A stretch of 64,000 nt of DNA, taken from Pseudorhodoferax sp965279475. Lineage in GTDB: Bacteria > Pseudomonadota > Gammaproteobacteria > Burkholderiales > Burkholderiaceae_C. Shown piece after piece: positions 35,141-44,256 of the stretch; positions within the stretch are counted from its first letter, which is position 1; each line of letters starts with the position of its first letter. Under the pieces are notes generated by a model, which saw only the letters and a list, made by a program, of their open reading frames with translations, had not been told where the DNA came from and did not search any database. The stretch spans positions 744,001 to 808,000 of the forward strand of contig CBDIIA010000003.1 in NCBI GenBank assembly GCA_965279475.1, read 5' to 3'. The translations under genes were made by a program, and so were the position numbers.

Positions 35141-36181
35141 TCAGTGGTGCGGCGGCGAGGCCGACTGCTGCTTCAGCTCGCGCCTGAACCGCGCCGGCGC
35201 AACGCCGAAGGCCGCGCGGAATTCACGCGACAGATGGGCGCCATCGGCAAAGCCGCAATCCGACGCGATCTGGGTCACCGCACGGTCGCAGTTCGACAGC
35301 AACCACCGCGCGTAGTCGAGCCGGACCCTGCGCTGGAACGCGGCCGGGGTCGAGTCGAGTGCGGCTTCGAATGCGCGCTCCAGCTGCCGCACGCTGATGC
35401 CGACGTACCGGGCGATGGTCTCCACCCGCGGTGGGTCGTCGAGGCGCTGCTCGATGAAGTGCGCGGCCTTGCGCACGCGCAGGTCGGTGATGCCACTCAG
35501 GTCGGCGAAGAAATGCGGCTGCGGCAGGCTGGCCGGGCGCACGTCCTGCAGCATCATGTGGCGCAAGGCCTGGCGTGCCTTGTCGTCGCCGCAATGGCGC
35601 TTGACGAGGTAGAGCGCCATGTCGATCGTGGCTGTGGACCCGGCACAGGTGATCAGGCTGCCTTCGTCGACAAACAGCCGGTCGACCACCGGGCGCGCCA
35701 GCGGGAACCGCTCGCGGAAGGCTTCGATCACGTTCCAGTGCACGCAGACGCAGCGGCCGTCCGCCAGGCCGGCCTGCGCGATGATGAACGTGCCGGTGCA
35801 CACGCCGAGCAGGGGCACGCCCTTGGCCGCCGCCAGCTTGAGGTAGTCGATCAGATCCGCCGGGGGCCGGCGGTTCAGGTAGTCGTTGCCGCCACAGACC
35901 GCGATGTAGTCGAAGGCGGCCGGGTCGGCCAGCTTGGCGAGGTCGCCCACCGAAACGCCGCAGCTCGATCGTCTGGGCAGGCCGTCGGCGCTCATCACCG
36001 TCCACGACGCGTGGATCGGCCGGCTGCGTCCTCCCGGGTCGGCCGCCAGCCGCAAGGCGTCGACGAAACCGGCGAACGCCGCCAGCGTGAACTGCTCGGT
36101 CAGGATGAAACCAACGCGCAACGGCACGACCGCCTGCGGCGGGCAGAGGGGGGTGGACAGAGGTTCCAGGACTTCGTTCAT
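35141..36181 (-). CDS. GlxA-type transcriptional regulator (DJ-1/PfpI + AraC)
   Basis: A 346-residue regulator. The N-terminal class-I glutamine-amidotransferase-like domain (LRVGFILTEQFTLAAFAGFV ... GVCTGTFIIAQAGL, with the nucleophile-like C128) senses a ligand and is not expected to be catalytic. The C-terminal AraC domain has two helix-turn-helix units (IARYVGISVRQLERAFEAAL and IASDCGFADGAHLSREFRAAFG). Members control betaine, carnitine and amino-acid catabolism. It diverges across 90 bases from the ABC transporter/racemase operon and is the obvious candidate to control it. Confidence 0.93.
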   Translation of the reverse strand: MNEVLEPLSTPLCPPQAVVPLRVGFILTEQFTLAAFAGFVDALRLAADPGGRSRPIHASWTVMSADGLPRRSSCGVSVGDLAKLADPAAFDYIAVCGGNDYLNRRPPADLIDYLKLAAAKGVPLLGVCTGTFIIAQAGLADGRCVCVHWNVIEAFRERFPLARPVVDRLFVDEGSLITCAGSTATIDMALYLVKRHCGDDKARQALRHMMLQDVRPASLPQPHFFADLSGITDLRVRKAAHFIEQRLDDPPRVETIARYVGISVRQLERAFEAALDSTPAAFQRRVRLDYARWLLSNCDRAVTQIASDCGFADGAHLSREFRAAFGVAPARFRRELKQQSASPPHH

Positions 36182-36271
36182 GGCGTCACGATTCAAATAT
36201 ACGGCACCAGCCTTCAAGCGGCTTTCGCAAACGGGCCGCATCATCACGGCCAACTCAACCCAGGAACCGGC
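36182..36271. promoter_or_regulatory. Divergent promoter region, GlxA regulator / ABC operon
   Basis: These 90 bases include a short AT-rich patch (ATTCAAATATACGG) near the regulator start. Any AraC-type operator for the transporter operon should be here, but I cannot pick out direct repeats with confidence. Confidence 0.35.
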
Positions 36272-37321
36272 ATGAAACTCACCTGCATTTCCCTCGCAAC
36301 GACGCTGGCACTGGCCTCGATGCCGGTCTTGGCCCAAACCCCTGCCGCGCCCACCACGCTCACCGTGGCCTGGTACGGCGGCAACTGGGGCGACGCCTTC
36401 AACGCCTGCGTGGCCGAGCCGTTCACCAAAGCCACCGGCATCAAGGTGGTACCCGAGGTCGGCACCTCGACCACCACGCTGGCCAAGCTGCAGCAGCAGA
36501 AGGGAGCGCCCACCATCGACGTGGCCTGGATCGACGGCGGCGTCAGCGAGCTGGCGCAGGCGGCAGGCGTGCTCGACAGCATCGACGCAAAAGGCGTGCC
36601 GAACGTGGCCAACCTGCTGCCCGAAGCGGTGTACCGCAAGGACGGCGCCATCTTTGCCGTGGGCAGCGGGTACTACTCGCTGGGCCTGATCTACAACACC
36701 CAGAAGGTCAAGAAGGCGCCGACCTCGTGGAACGACCTGTGGAAACCCGAGTTCGAAGATGCCGTGGCGCTGCCTTCGCCGTCCAACTCTTCGGGCGTGC
36801 CGCTGGTGCTGTTCCTGCACAAGATGTGGAACCCGCAGTCGCAAGACCTGGCGCCTACCTTCAAGAAGCTGCGTGAGCTCAAGGCCGCGTTGTTCTTCGA
36901 CAGCTCCGGTGCCGCCACCAATGCCTACCAGAGCGGCGAGGCCATCGTGGGTGCGCACTTCAACGTGGGCGCCTGGGATCTGGCCGACAAGGGCCTGCCG
37001 CTGGCCTTCGTGGTGCCGAAAGAGGGCGCCTGGGCCACCGACGCCCGGCTGCATCTTGTGAAGGGCAGCCCGCGCAAGGCTGCAGCAGAGAAGTTCATCG
37101 ACACGGCACTGACACCGCAGGCCGCCGGTTGCCTGGCCGACAAGCTCTACCTCGGCCCGGCGGTCAAGGGTGCATCGTTCAAGCCCGAGACGGCAAAGAA
37201 GCTGCCCTGGGGCGAAGGCGGCTCGGTGCGCAACCTGCAGCTGTTCGACTGGAACGACGTCAACGCCAAGCGCGCAGGCATCGTCGACACCTGGAACCGC
37301 GAGATCGCCCGCAAGCGCTGA
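36272..37321 (+). CDS. ABC transporter substrate-binding protein, polyamine/opine type
   Basis: A 349-residue periplasmic binding protein. Residues 1-21 are a signal peptide (MKLTCISLATTLALASMPVLA). The mature start TTLTVAWYGGNWGDAF, the block GAPTIDVAWIDGG and SGYYSLGLIYNTQKVKKAP are typical of the PotD/spermidine-putrescine-like cluster. The ligand is unknown. Co-transcription with a proline racemase homologue points to a hydroxyproline- or betaine-like compound (inference). Its TGA overlaps the ATG of the ATPase gene. Confidence 0.92.
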   Translation: MKLTCISLATTLALASMPVLAQTPAAPTTLTVAWYGGNWGDAFNACVAEPFTKATGIKVVPEVGTSTTTLAKLQQQKGAPTIDVAWIDGGVSELAQAAGVLDSIDAKGVPNVANLLPEAVYRKDGAIFAVGSGYYSLGLIYNTQKVKKAPTSWNDLWKPEFEDAVALPSPSNSSGVPLVLFLHKMWNPQSQDLAPTFKKLRELKAALFFDSSGAATNAYQSGEAIVGAHFNVGAWDLADKGLPLAFVVPKEGAWATDARLHLVKGSPRKAAAEKFIDTALTPQAAGCLADKLYLGPAVKGASFKPETAKKLPWGEGGSVRNLQLFDWNDVNAKRAGIVDTWNREIARKR

Positions 37322-38385
37322 TGCCGATGCCGCAAGCCCTGCTCTCGGTGCGCCAGCTCGCCAAGTCGTATGACGGCTTGCAGGTGCTGCACCAGGTGTC
37401 GCTCGACGTGGCCGCCGGCGAGTTCGTCGCCTTGCTCGGCCCGAGCGGCTGTGGCAAGACCACGCTGCTGCGCTGCATCGGCGGCTTCGAGCAGCCCGAT
37501 GGCGGGTCGATCGAGATCGAAGGCGTTGACATCGCAGGCGAGCCACCTTATCGCCGGCCGGTCAACACCGTGTTTCAGAGCTACGCGCTGTTCCCGCACA
37601 TGAGCGTGCTCGACAACGTGGCCTACGGGCCGCGCCGCCGCGGTGTGGCCAAGGCGCAGGCGCAGCAAGAGGCGTTGCAGGCATTGGCACTCGTCGGCCT
37701 CCAAGCCATGGCCGACCGTGCGCCGCATCAGCTGTCGGGCGGGCAGCAGCAGCGTGCCGCGCTGGCGCGCGCGGTGGTCAACCGCCCCAAGCTGCTGTTG
37801 CTCGACGAGCCCTTGAGCGCACTCGACCTGAAGCTGCGCAAACGCATGCAGATCGAGCTGAAGGAGCTGCAGCATTCGCTGGGCATTGCCTTCATCTTCG
37901 TCACGCACGACCAGGAAGAAGCGCTGACCATGGCCGACCGGGTGGTGGTGATGAACGCCGGCCGCATCGAGCAGATGGGCACCGGCGAGGCGCTGTACCG
38001 CGCGCCGGCCACACGTTTCGTGGCCGATTTCATCGGTGAGACGAACCTGATCGACTGCACGCTGCAAGCGGACGGCAGCCTGCGTCCCGGCATCGGCAGC
38101 CTGGCGCTGACGGGCACGGACCGCGACCGTGCGGGCCACTACGTGGCGGTGCTGCGCCCCGAGCAGATCGAGCTGATCGGCGAGCGCGGCGGCGAGGGGC
38201 TGTCGACCTTCACCGCCGTGGTCGAGGACTGTGTGCGCATCGGCAGCCACATCCGGCTGCGGGTACGGGTCGGCAACGACATGCTCACGGTGCTGCGTTT
38301 CGGCGCCGAGATGCCCGACCTGCGCCGCGGCGACAGCGTGGCGCTCGGCTTCCGGCCGGAACATCTGCACGTGATTGCCGAATGA
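37321..38385 (+). CDS. ABC transporter ATP-binding protein (PotA-like)
   Basis: A 354-residue ATPase. The Walker A is LLGPSGCGKTTLLRCIGGFE, the signature HQLSGGQQQRAALARA, the Walker B LLLLDEPLSALDLKLR and the H-loop IFVTHDQEEAL. The C-terminal 110 residues form a TOBE-type regulatory domain (ETNLIDCTLQADGSLRPG ... LGFRPEHLHVI). It powers import through the two permeases encoded next. The start overlaps the previous stop by one base, and the end overlaps the next gene by ATGA. Confidence 0.96.
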   Translation: MPMPQALLSVRQLAKSYDGLQVLHQVSLDVAAGEFVALLGPSGCGKTTLLRCIGGFEQPDGGSIEIEGVDIAGEPPYRRPVNTVFQSYALFPHMSVLDNVAYGPRRRGVAKAQAQQEALQALALVGLQAMADRAPHQLSGGQQQRAALARAVVNRPKLLLLDEPLSALDLKLRKRMQIELKELQHSLGIAFIFVTHDQEEALTMADRVVVMNAGRIEQMGTGEALYRAPATRFVADFIGETNLIDCTLQADGSLRPGIGSLALTGTDRDRAGHYVAVLRPEQIELIGERGGEGLSTFTAVVEDCVRIGSHIRLRVRVGNDMLTVLRFGAEMPDLRRGDSVALGFRPEHLHVIAE

Positions 38386-39230
38386 GCGCCGTGCAGCGTC
38401 AGCACCGGGTGTTGTGGGGTCTGTTGGCGGCGCCGGTGCTGGTGCTGACGGCGTTCTTCGCGCTGCCGATGGCGGTGGTGGCCATCGCCAGCCTGGGCGA
38501 CGCGGCCGGCCGTTTCACGCTGGCACAGTACGCCCGGGTGCTGCTCGACCAATACCACTGGGAGGTGCTGTGGACCACCTTTCGCATCGCGGCACTGACC
38601 ACGGTGGTGTGCCTGTTGCTGGGGTTTCCGCTCGCCTGGTACCTGGTGCGCATCGTGCGCTGGCGGCCCTGGCGCCGGGCCTGCGTGATCCTGCTGATCG
38701 TGCCGCTGTTCACCAGCAACGTGGTGCGCTCGTTCGGCTGGATGGTGCTGCTGGGGCGCAACGGCCTGGTCAACGATGGCTTGATGGCTGCCGGGCTGGT
38801 CGAGCGCCCGGTGCGCTGGATCGGCACCGAGACCGGCATCCTGATCGGCATGGTCTACATCCTGCTGCCCTTCGTGGTGCTGGCCGCCGGCAATGCGCTG
38901 GCCGCCGTCGACGGGCGGCTTGAGCAAGCTTCGGCCGACCTGGGTGCGAGGCCGTTCGCCACCTTCAGGCACGTCACGCTGCCGCTGTGCATGCCGGGCG
39001 TCGTGGCCGGCGCGGTGATGGTGTTCACGCTGGCCGTGAGCGCCTACGTCACGCCGGCGCTGCTGAGCGGTGGTCGCGTCACGGTGTTCTCGATGCTGAT
39101 CTTCCAGCAATACAGCTCGGTGTTCGACTTCCACTACGGCGGCGCGCTGAGCATGACGCTGCTGGTGGTCACCTTGATGCTGGTGGCGGTTGCCGGGCGC
39201 CTGGGTGCCAACAAGAAGGGCACGCGATGA
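38382..39230 (+). CDS. ABC transporter permease (PotB-like)
   Basis: A 282-residue membrane protein with six hydrophobic segments. The EAA loop is EQASADLGARPFATFRHVTLPL. WTTFRIAALTTVVCLLLGFPLAWYL near the start is typical of PotB-type permeases. It forms the channel with the following PotC-like protein. Genes on both sides overlap by ATGA. Confidence 0.94.
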   Translation: MSAVQRQHRVLWGLLAAPVLVLTAFFALPMAVVAIASLGDAAGRFTLAQYARVLLDQYHWEVLWTTFRIAALTTVVCLLLGFPLAWYLVRIVRWRPWRRACVILLIVPLFTSNVVRSFGWMVLLGRNGLVNDGLMAAGLVERPVRWIGTETGILIGMVYILLPFVVLAAGNALAAVDGRLEQASADLGARPFATFRHVTLPLCMPGVVAGAVMVFTLAVSAYVTPALLSGGRVTVFSMLIFQQYSSVFDFHYGGALSMTLLVVTLMLVAVAGRLGANKKGTR

Positions 39231-40015
39231 TCGCCCGGCTGCTGACGCGTCTCGTGGCCTGGGCCAGTCTGTTCTACCTGGTGCTGCCGCTGGTGGTCAT
39301 CATCGGCAGCTCGTTCACGCGTACCAGCTACCTGGTGTTTCCGCCCCAGGGCTTGAGCATGGCGTGGTACGTGGCCTTGTTGGGCGACCCGTCCTATGGG
39401 CGTGCCTTCGGCGTCAGCACCGCGCTGGCGGCGGCTGCCACGATGGTGGCCGTCTTGCTCGCCGTGCCGGCGGCGCTGGCCATTGCGCGTTATCGGTTTT
39501 TCGGGCGCGACGCGCTGTCGGCGTTCTTCATGTCGCCGCTGGTGCTGCCGCACGTGGTGCTGGGCGCGGCCATCGTGCAGTGCGCCGCCGGTCTGGGCCT
39601 GGTGCGCAGCGTGGGCGTGCTGCTCGCGGGCCACGTGGTCATCGTCATGCCGCTGGTGCTGCGGTCGGTGCTGCCGCTTCTCACGCCGGAACAGCGGGCG
39701 CTCGAAGAAGCCTCGATGGACCTCGGCGCCGGCCCGTTCACCACCTTCAGGCTGGTGGTGCTGCCGCAGATGCGAGGTGGCCTGACGAGCGGCGCAATCC
39801 TGGCGTTCATCTCGTCATGGATCAACGTCGAGCTGAGCATCTTCAGCACTACGGCCGAGCTCACGACCATCCCCGTCAAGCTTTTCAACTACGTCCAGTA
39901 CACGGTCGACCCGAGCATCGCGGCGGTGTCGGCGCTGACCATTTTTGTCGCCGCCCTGGCCATTGTCCTGATCGACCTGACGGTCGGCCTGGACGTGCTG
40001 GCCGAGCGGCGTTGA
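39227..40015 (+). CDS. ABC transporter permease (PotC-like)
   Basis: A 262-residue membrane protein with about six hydrophobic segments. The EAA loop is EEASMDLGAGPFTTFRLVVLPQ. SSFTRTSYLVFPPQGLSMAWY after the first helix is typical of PotC-type permeases. It is the last transporter subunit; the racemase homologue follows after 27 bases in the same operon. Confidence 0.94.
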   Translation: MIARLLTRLVAWASLFYLVLPLVVIIGSSFTRTSYLVFPPQGLSMAWYVALLGDPSYGRAFGVSTALAAAATMVAVLLAVPAALAIARYRFFGRDALSAFFMSPLVLPHVVLGAAIVQCAAGLGLVRSVGVLLAGHVVIVMPLVLRSVLPLLTPEQRALEEASMDLGAGPFTTFRLVVLPQMRGGLTSGAILAFISSWINVELSIFSTTAELTTIPVKLFNYVQYTVDPSIAAVSALTIFVAALAIVLIDLTVGLDVLAERR

Positions 40016-40042
40016 CCCTGCGAACCACCACGGAGCCACAGC

Positions 40043-41056
40043 ATGCAGAAACAAGACGTTTTCGACGTGATCTACACCCACACGGAGGGCGAGCCCCTGT
40101 GCATCATCCACAGCGGCATCCCGTACCCCAGCGGCAGCAGCATCCTGGAGAAGCGCCAGTTCCTGAAGGACAACTACGACTGGGTGCGCTGTGCGCTGAT
40201 GCGCGAGCCGCGCGGCCACAAGGACATGTTCGGCGTGTTCCTCACGCCGCCGTCCAGCCCTGAATACGACGCCGGTCTGATCTACATCGACGGCACCGAG
40301 TATTCGCACATGTGCGGCCACGGCACCATCGCGGTGGGCATGGCCATGGTGGCGCTGGGGCTCAAGCAGCGCGGCGCCGGCGACCGCACCACCATCCGTT
40401 TCGAGACCACGGCCGGCCCGGTGATTGCCGAAGTGGCAAGCGATGGTGACCGCGTGGAATGGACACGCTTCGAGAACGTGCCGGCCTACGTCGCGCACCA
40501 GGACGTGGCGTTGGAGTCGTCCGAATACGGCCCGCTCAAGGCCGACGTGGTCTGGGGCGGCAACTACTTCGGCATCGTCGATCTGTCAGGCACCTCGCTG
40601 CGCATCTCGCCTGAAACCGGCACGGCGTTGTCGAAGCTCGGGCTCGAATTGCGGCAGCAGCTGCGCGAGAAGGTCACCATCCGGCATCCGGTGTCGGCCC
40701 ACATCAGCGGCCTGAACTTCATGACCTTCTGGCACCAGCCGACCATCGAGGGCGCGTTCTACAAGAACGTCCACGTGTTCAGCGCCGGCCAGCTCGACCG
40801 CTCGCCCGGCGGCACCGGCACCAGCGCAATGATGGCGATGTTCGAGGCGCGCGGAAAACTGGCGCTGAACCAGACCATCCGCTCCGAAGGCCTGCTCGGC
40901 TCCGGCACTTTCGAAGGCTGCCTGCTCGGCGAGACCCGGCTCGGCAGCGTGCGTGCGGTGCGGCCCACGGTCAAGGGCACGGCGTCGATCCTGGGCAATG
41001 CGCGCTGGGTGATCGACCGCAACGACCCGGTGGGCGCGGGTTTCCTGGTGCATTGA
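40043..41056 (+). CDS. Proline racemase family protein with altered active site
   Basis: A 337-residue protein of the proline racemase / hydroxyproline epimerase / 3-hydroxyproline dehydratase superfamily. The first catalytic block, SHMCGHGTIAVGMAM with C91, is intact. In the second block, where racemases and epimerases have Cys and dehydratases have Thr, this one reads DRSPGGTGTSAMMA, with Gly256. A two-base 1,1-proton-transfer racemase is therefore unlikely; a one-base elimination or another reaction is more probable. It ends the transporter operon under probable GlxA control. ATG at 40043, with ACGGAGCC upstream. Substrate unknown, probably a cyclic imino acid. Confidence 0.88.
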   Translation: MQKQDVFDVIYTHTEGEPLCIIHSGIPYPSGSSILEKRQFLKDNYDWVRCALMREPRGHKDMFGVFLTPPSSPEYDAGLIYIDGTEYSHMCGHGTIAVGMAMVALGLKQRGAGDRTTIRFETTAGPVIAEVASDGDRVEWTRFENVPAYVAHQDVALESSEYGPLKADVVWGGNYFGIVDLSGTSLRISPETGTALSKLGLELRQQLREKVTIRHPVSAHISGLNFMTFWHQPTIEGAFYKNVHVFSAGQLDRSPGGTGTSAMMAMFEARGKLALNQTIRSEGLLGSGTFEGCLLGETRLGSVRAVRPTVKGTASILGNARWVIDRNDPVGAGFLVH

Positions 41057-41114
41057 ATCGGCCCGATACCTCGCCTTGATGCCCTGCGGCGGGCGGCCGG
41101 GTGCCGGCGGCGCG

Positions 41115-41882
41115 CTACTTGCCGCCCCAGTGCACGAAGCGCCGCTCGACCACGATGAACAGCAGGTTCAGTGCATAGCCCAGCAGGCCGGCCGAGAAGA
41201 TGGCCGCGTACATCTCGGGCATGTCGAACACCATCTGGGCGTTCACCACGCGCTGGCCCAGGCCGTCGGTCGAGCCGATGAACATCTCGGCCACGATCAC
41301 GATCACCAGCGCGATCGACACGCCCGAGCGGATGCCGACGAAGGTTTGCGGCAGCGATTCCCACAGCGTGACGTCGAGCATCACGCCCAAGGGTGATGCG
41401 CCCATCACCCGAGCGGCCAGCAGGCGCTGCTTGCGCGCGTTCATCACGCCGTAGGCGACGTTGAACACGATCACCAGGGCGGCACCGAAGGCGGCCACGG
41501 CGATCTTGGTCTTCTCGCCGGTGCCGAACAGCACCAGGAACAGCGGGAACACAACCGAGGCCGGTGTCGAGCGGAAGAAGTCGATCACGAACTCGAGCGC
41601 GCGGTAGATGCGCTCGGACGCACCGAGCACCACGCCCAGCGGCACGGCGATGGCCGCGGCGATGGCGAAGGCCAGCAGCGTGCGGCGCACCGTGACGGCC
41701 AGGTCATGCGCCAGCGCGCCGCCCGACAGGCCCTTGAACAGCGCGCCGAAGGTCTCGGCCGGGCTGGGCAGCAGCAGCGGGTCGACCGCCTTCATCACGA
41801 AGGCGAGCTGCCACAGGCCGATCAGCGCCAGCGCACCGATGGCCGGCGCCAGGGTGCGCAGCAGGCGTTGGTAGCCGGTCAT
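41115..41882 (-). CDS. ABC transporter permease (SsuC/TauC-like)
   Basis: A 255-residue permease with about six membrane segments. The EAA-type loop is AARVMGASPLGVMLDVTLWE, and IDFFRSTPASVVFPLFLVLFG is the usual block of the nitrate/sulfonate/taurine group. It is the last gene of a minus-strand operon and converges on the racemase gene with 58 bases between. Confidence 0.94.
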   Translation of the reverse strand: MTGYQRLLRTLAPAIGALALIGLWQLAFVMKAVDPLLLPSPAETFGALFKGLSGGALAHDLAVTVRRTLLAFAIAAAIAVPLGVVLGASERIYRALEFVIDFFRSTPASVVFPLFLVLFGTGEKTKIAVAAFGAALVIVFNVAYGVMNARKQRLLAARVMGASPLGVMLDVTLWESLPQTFVGIRSGVSIALVIVIVAEMFIGSTDGLGQRVVNAQMVFDMPEMYAAIFSAGLLGYALNLLFIVVERRFVHWGGK

Positions 41883-41898
41883 GGGGAAGGTGCCCGCA

Positions 41899-42696
41899 TC
41901 ATGCGTTCGCCGCCTTCTCGTCGCCGCGCACGGCCGAGCGGAACACTTCGAGGCAATGCCGCTTCAGCTCGACGAAGGCGGGCGTGCTCAAGGTGTCGGG
42001 CCCGCGCGGCTTCGGCAGGTCGACTGCCACGAAGTCGGCAATCGTCGTGGGGCGCCGGGTCAGCAGCAGCACCTTGTCGGCCAGGTACACCGCCTCTTCG
42101 AGATCGTGCGAGACCAGCAGTGTGGTGACCTTGCGTGCACCCAGCACCTTCTGCAGCTGGTCGCGCATCGACAGCGTGAGTTCGTAGTCGAGCGCCGAGA
42201 ACGGCTCGTCCATGAACAGCACCTCGGGCTCGACCACCAGCGCCCGCATGATCGACACCAGCTGCTGCTGGCCGCCCGACAGCTCGTAGGGGTAGCGTTG
42301 CAGGTCGACCTTCACGTCGAACTGCGCGATCAACTGGTCCACCCGCGCAAGCGCCTGCTTGCGGCTCACGTCGCGCTGGAATTTCATCGGGTAGAGGATG
42401 TTGCTCATCGCGCTGAGCCAGGGGAACATCGCCTCGCGGTAGTTCTGGAACACGTAGCCGATGCGCGTGTCCTTCACGTACTTGCCGTCGTACAGGATTT
42501 CGCCGGCGTCGGTCTTCAGGATGCCGGCCATCATGTTGATCAGCGTCGATTTGCCGCAGCCGTTGGGGCCGAACACCGAGATCAGCTGGCCGCGCGGCAG
42601 CGCCAGGTCGAAACCATCGTAGACCGTGGCGCCGCCGAAGCGCTTGACCAGGCCTTCGATGGTGATGTGCGTGCCGGGCGGGTGGCGGGGCGCCAA
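41899..42696 (-). CDS. ABC transporter ATP-binding protein (SsuB/TauB-like)
   Basis: A 265-residue ATPase. The Walker A is VFGPNGCGKSTLINMMAGI, the signature YELSGGQQQLVSIMRALV, the Walker B VLFMDEPFSALDYELT and the H-loop LLVSHDLEEAV. FQNYREAMFPWLSAMSNI is the Q-loop region. The start is a TTG directly after the TGA of the binding-protein gene, since no in-frame ATG or GTG lies near the conserved beginning; re-initiation after the upstream stop is likely. Confidence 0.93.
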   Translation of the reverse strand: MAPRHPPGTHITIEGLVKRFGGATVYDGFDLALPRGQLISVFGPNGCGKSTLINMMAGILKTDAGEILYDGKYVKDTRIGYVFQNYREAMFPWLSAMSNILYPMKFQRDVSRKQALARVDQLIAQFDVKVDLQRYPYELSGGQQQLVSIMRALVVEPEVLFMDEPFSALDYELTLSMRDQLQKVLGARKVTTLLVSHDLEEAVYLADKVLLLTRRPTTIADFVAVDLPKPRGPDTLSTPAFVELKRHCLEVFRSAVRGDEKAANA

Positions 42697-43686
42697 TCAA
42701 TACGCCTTCACGAAGGTCTTGACGTCGATCGCGCCCTTGATCACGCCCTGCTGCACACCGATGTCGACGAACTTCTGGAAGTCGGCCATCTCGGCCGCAT
42801 TCACATCCTTCACCATCACGATCTTGGCCAGCGGCACCGTGGGCGCCAGCTCGGCCGAGGTGTTCATGTACTTGGGAAGCAGGTCGCGTACCTTGGGGTC
42901 GTTGGCGACATCGCGCACGGCCTTGGCCCAGGCCTGGGCAAAACGCGTGGCGACCTGCGGCTTGTCGGCGATGAACTTGCCCGACAGCGCGCCACCGGCC
43001 GCATAGGCCAGCGCCTCCTTGCGGCCGAGCAGATAGGTCGAGATCACGCCGGCTTCGAGCCGCCGCGCCACACCCTGCTTGATCATCACCGAGGCCACCG
43101 GCTCCAGCGTGTAGGCGGCGTCGAAAGTGCCGGCCTGCAGGGCGCCCAGGTGCACGCTCAGCTGCTGCTCCTGCATCGTGTAGTCCTTGCCGTCTTCCAG
43201 GCCCACGGCCTTCAGCACGGCCTTGGCCGCACCGATGTTGGCCGGGCCGGGGGCCGACACGATCTTGGCGCCCTTCAGGTCCTTCAGGCTCTGCGCGGTG
43301 GAGGACGCCTTCACGACGAACTGCTCGGTGATGTATTGCGCGTTCTGGCCGTTCAGCGAGATGAAGGCCAGCGTGCCGGCGCGGCGCTGGTTGATGTTGG
43401 CGCCTTCCAGCGTCACCAGGTTCGAGGCGCCGTCGAGGTCGCCCGACACCAGGGCCTGCACCGTCAGCGGGTGGGCAGTGAAGATCACCGCCTCCGGCTC
43501 GATGTCGACCTCCTTGAAGTAACCGCGCTCCAGTGCGATGTAGTACGGCAGGGCCGAACTCGACGGGAACACGCCGATCTTGACCTTGTCGGCCGCGGCC
43601 GCCGGCAGGGCGGTGAAAGCGGCCAGCGGCAGGGTGGCGACCAGGGTGGCCCGTAGCAGGGCGCGGCGCAACGACACGAGACTCAT
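42697..43686 (-). CDS. ABC transporter substrate-binding protein (NMT1/SsuA-like)
   Basis: A 329-residue exported binding protein. A signal peptide (LRATLVATLPLAAFTALPAAAA) is followed by KVKIGVFPSSSALPYYIALERGYF, the standard start of the NMT1/THI5-like and SsuA-like family. ALVSGDLDGASN and KIVSAPGPANIGAAKAVLKA follow. Known ligands in this group include sulfonates, nitrate, pyrimidine precursors and, in some soil bacteria, cyanuric-acid-type compounds; none can be chosen from sequence. The ATG overlaps the VOC gene's stop by ATGA. Confidence 0.92.
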   Translation of the reverse strand: MSLVSLRRALLRATLVATLPLAAFTALPAAAADKVKIGVFPSSSALPYYIALERGYFKEVDIEPEAVIFTAHPLTVQALVSGDLDGASNLVTLEGANINQRRAGTLAFISLNGQNAQYITEQFVVKASSTAQSLKDLKGAKIVSAPGPANIGAAKAVLKAVGLEDGKDYTMQEQQLSVHLGALQAGTFDAAYTLEPVASVMIKQGVARRLEAGVISTYLLGRKEALAYAAGGALSGKFIADKPQVATRFAQAWAKAVRDVANDPKVRDLLPKYMNTSAELAPTVPLAKIVMVKDVNAAEMADFQKFVDIGVQQGVIKGAIDVKTFVKAY

Positions 43687-44189
43687 GGGGCGGATCCTTC
43701 GGACGACAGGGGATGGGGCAAGGCGAAAAAGCTGCTGCCGGCCACATAGGCACGGCCTTCGGACATGTCGGGCGAGCGGCCGACCTCGGCCGCGCCCTCG
43801 AAGGTCAGCTCCAGCTGCACGCCGCTCGGGTCGTAGACGAACAGCTGCCACAGCGTGGTGCCCGGCACCAGGAATTCGCGGTACGGCAGGCCGTAGCTCT
43901 CGAAGCGTTCGCGCATCGCGTGGTAGCCGGTGCAGGCCAGCGACACGTGGTCGATGGCGGCGCTGCCGCTCGGCGCCTGGCCCGAGGGGCCTAGCGCCGG
44001 CCCGCCGGCATAGATGTGCATGATGGCGTCGCCGCCGGGGGTGGGGCAGGCGAGCCAAGCCCCGGGGTAGCCGAAATCGGGCCGGGGTGCCTGGCGCAGG
44101 CCCAGCACTTCGCAATAGAAACGGACGGTGGCGGCCAGGTCGCTGGTCTTGATGGCGACGTGGAACAGGCCGAGGATGGTTGCGCTCAT
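43683..44189 (-). CDS. VOC (glyoxalase/dioxygenase fold) family protein
   Basis: A 168-residue vicinal-oxygen-chelate protein with two beta-alpha-beta-beta-beta units. LFHVAIKTSDLAATVRFYCEVLGL carries the first likely metal His, IDHVSLACTGYHAMRERFESYG the second, and LFVYDPSGVQLELTFE the Glu. It may be a lyase, isomerase or ring-cleaving dioxygenase. ATG at 44189; a TTG at 44201 would add four residues. It lies between a hydrolase and a binding-protein gene in one operon, so it probably acts on the imported compound. Confidence 0.88.
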   Translation of the reverse strand: MSATILGLFHVAIKTSDLAATVRFYCEVLGLRQAPRPDFGYPGAWLACPTPGGDAIMHIYAGGPALGPSGQAPSGSAAIDHVSLACTGYHAMRERFESYGLPYREFLVPGTTLWQLFVYDPSGVQLELTFEGAAEVGRSPDMSEGRAYVAGSSFFALPHPLSSEGSAP

Positions 44190-44256
44190 CCCGGGACTCA
44201 AGCAAGTTTCGGCCCAGGTCAGGGCCAGGGAGCGGGATCAAGCCCCGCGCGCGGCG

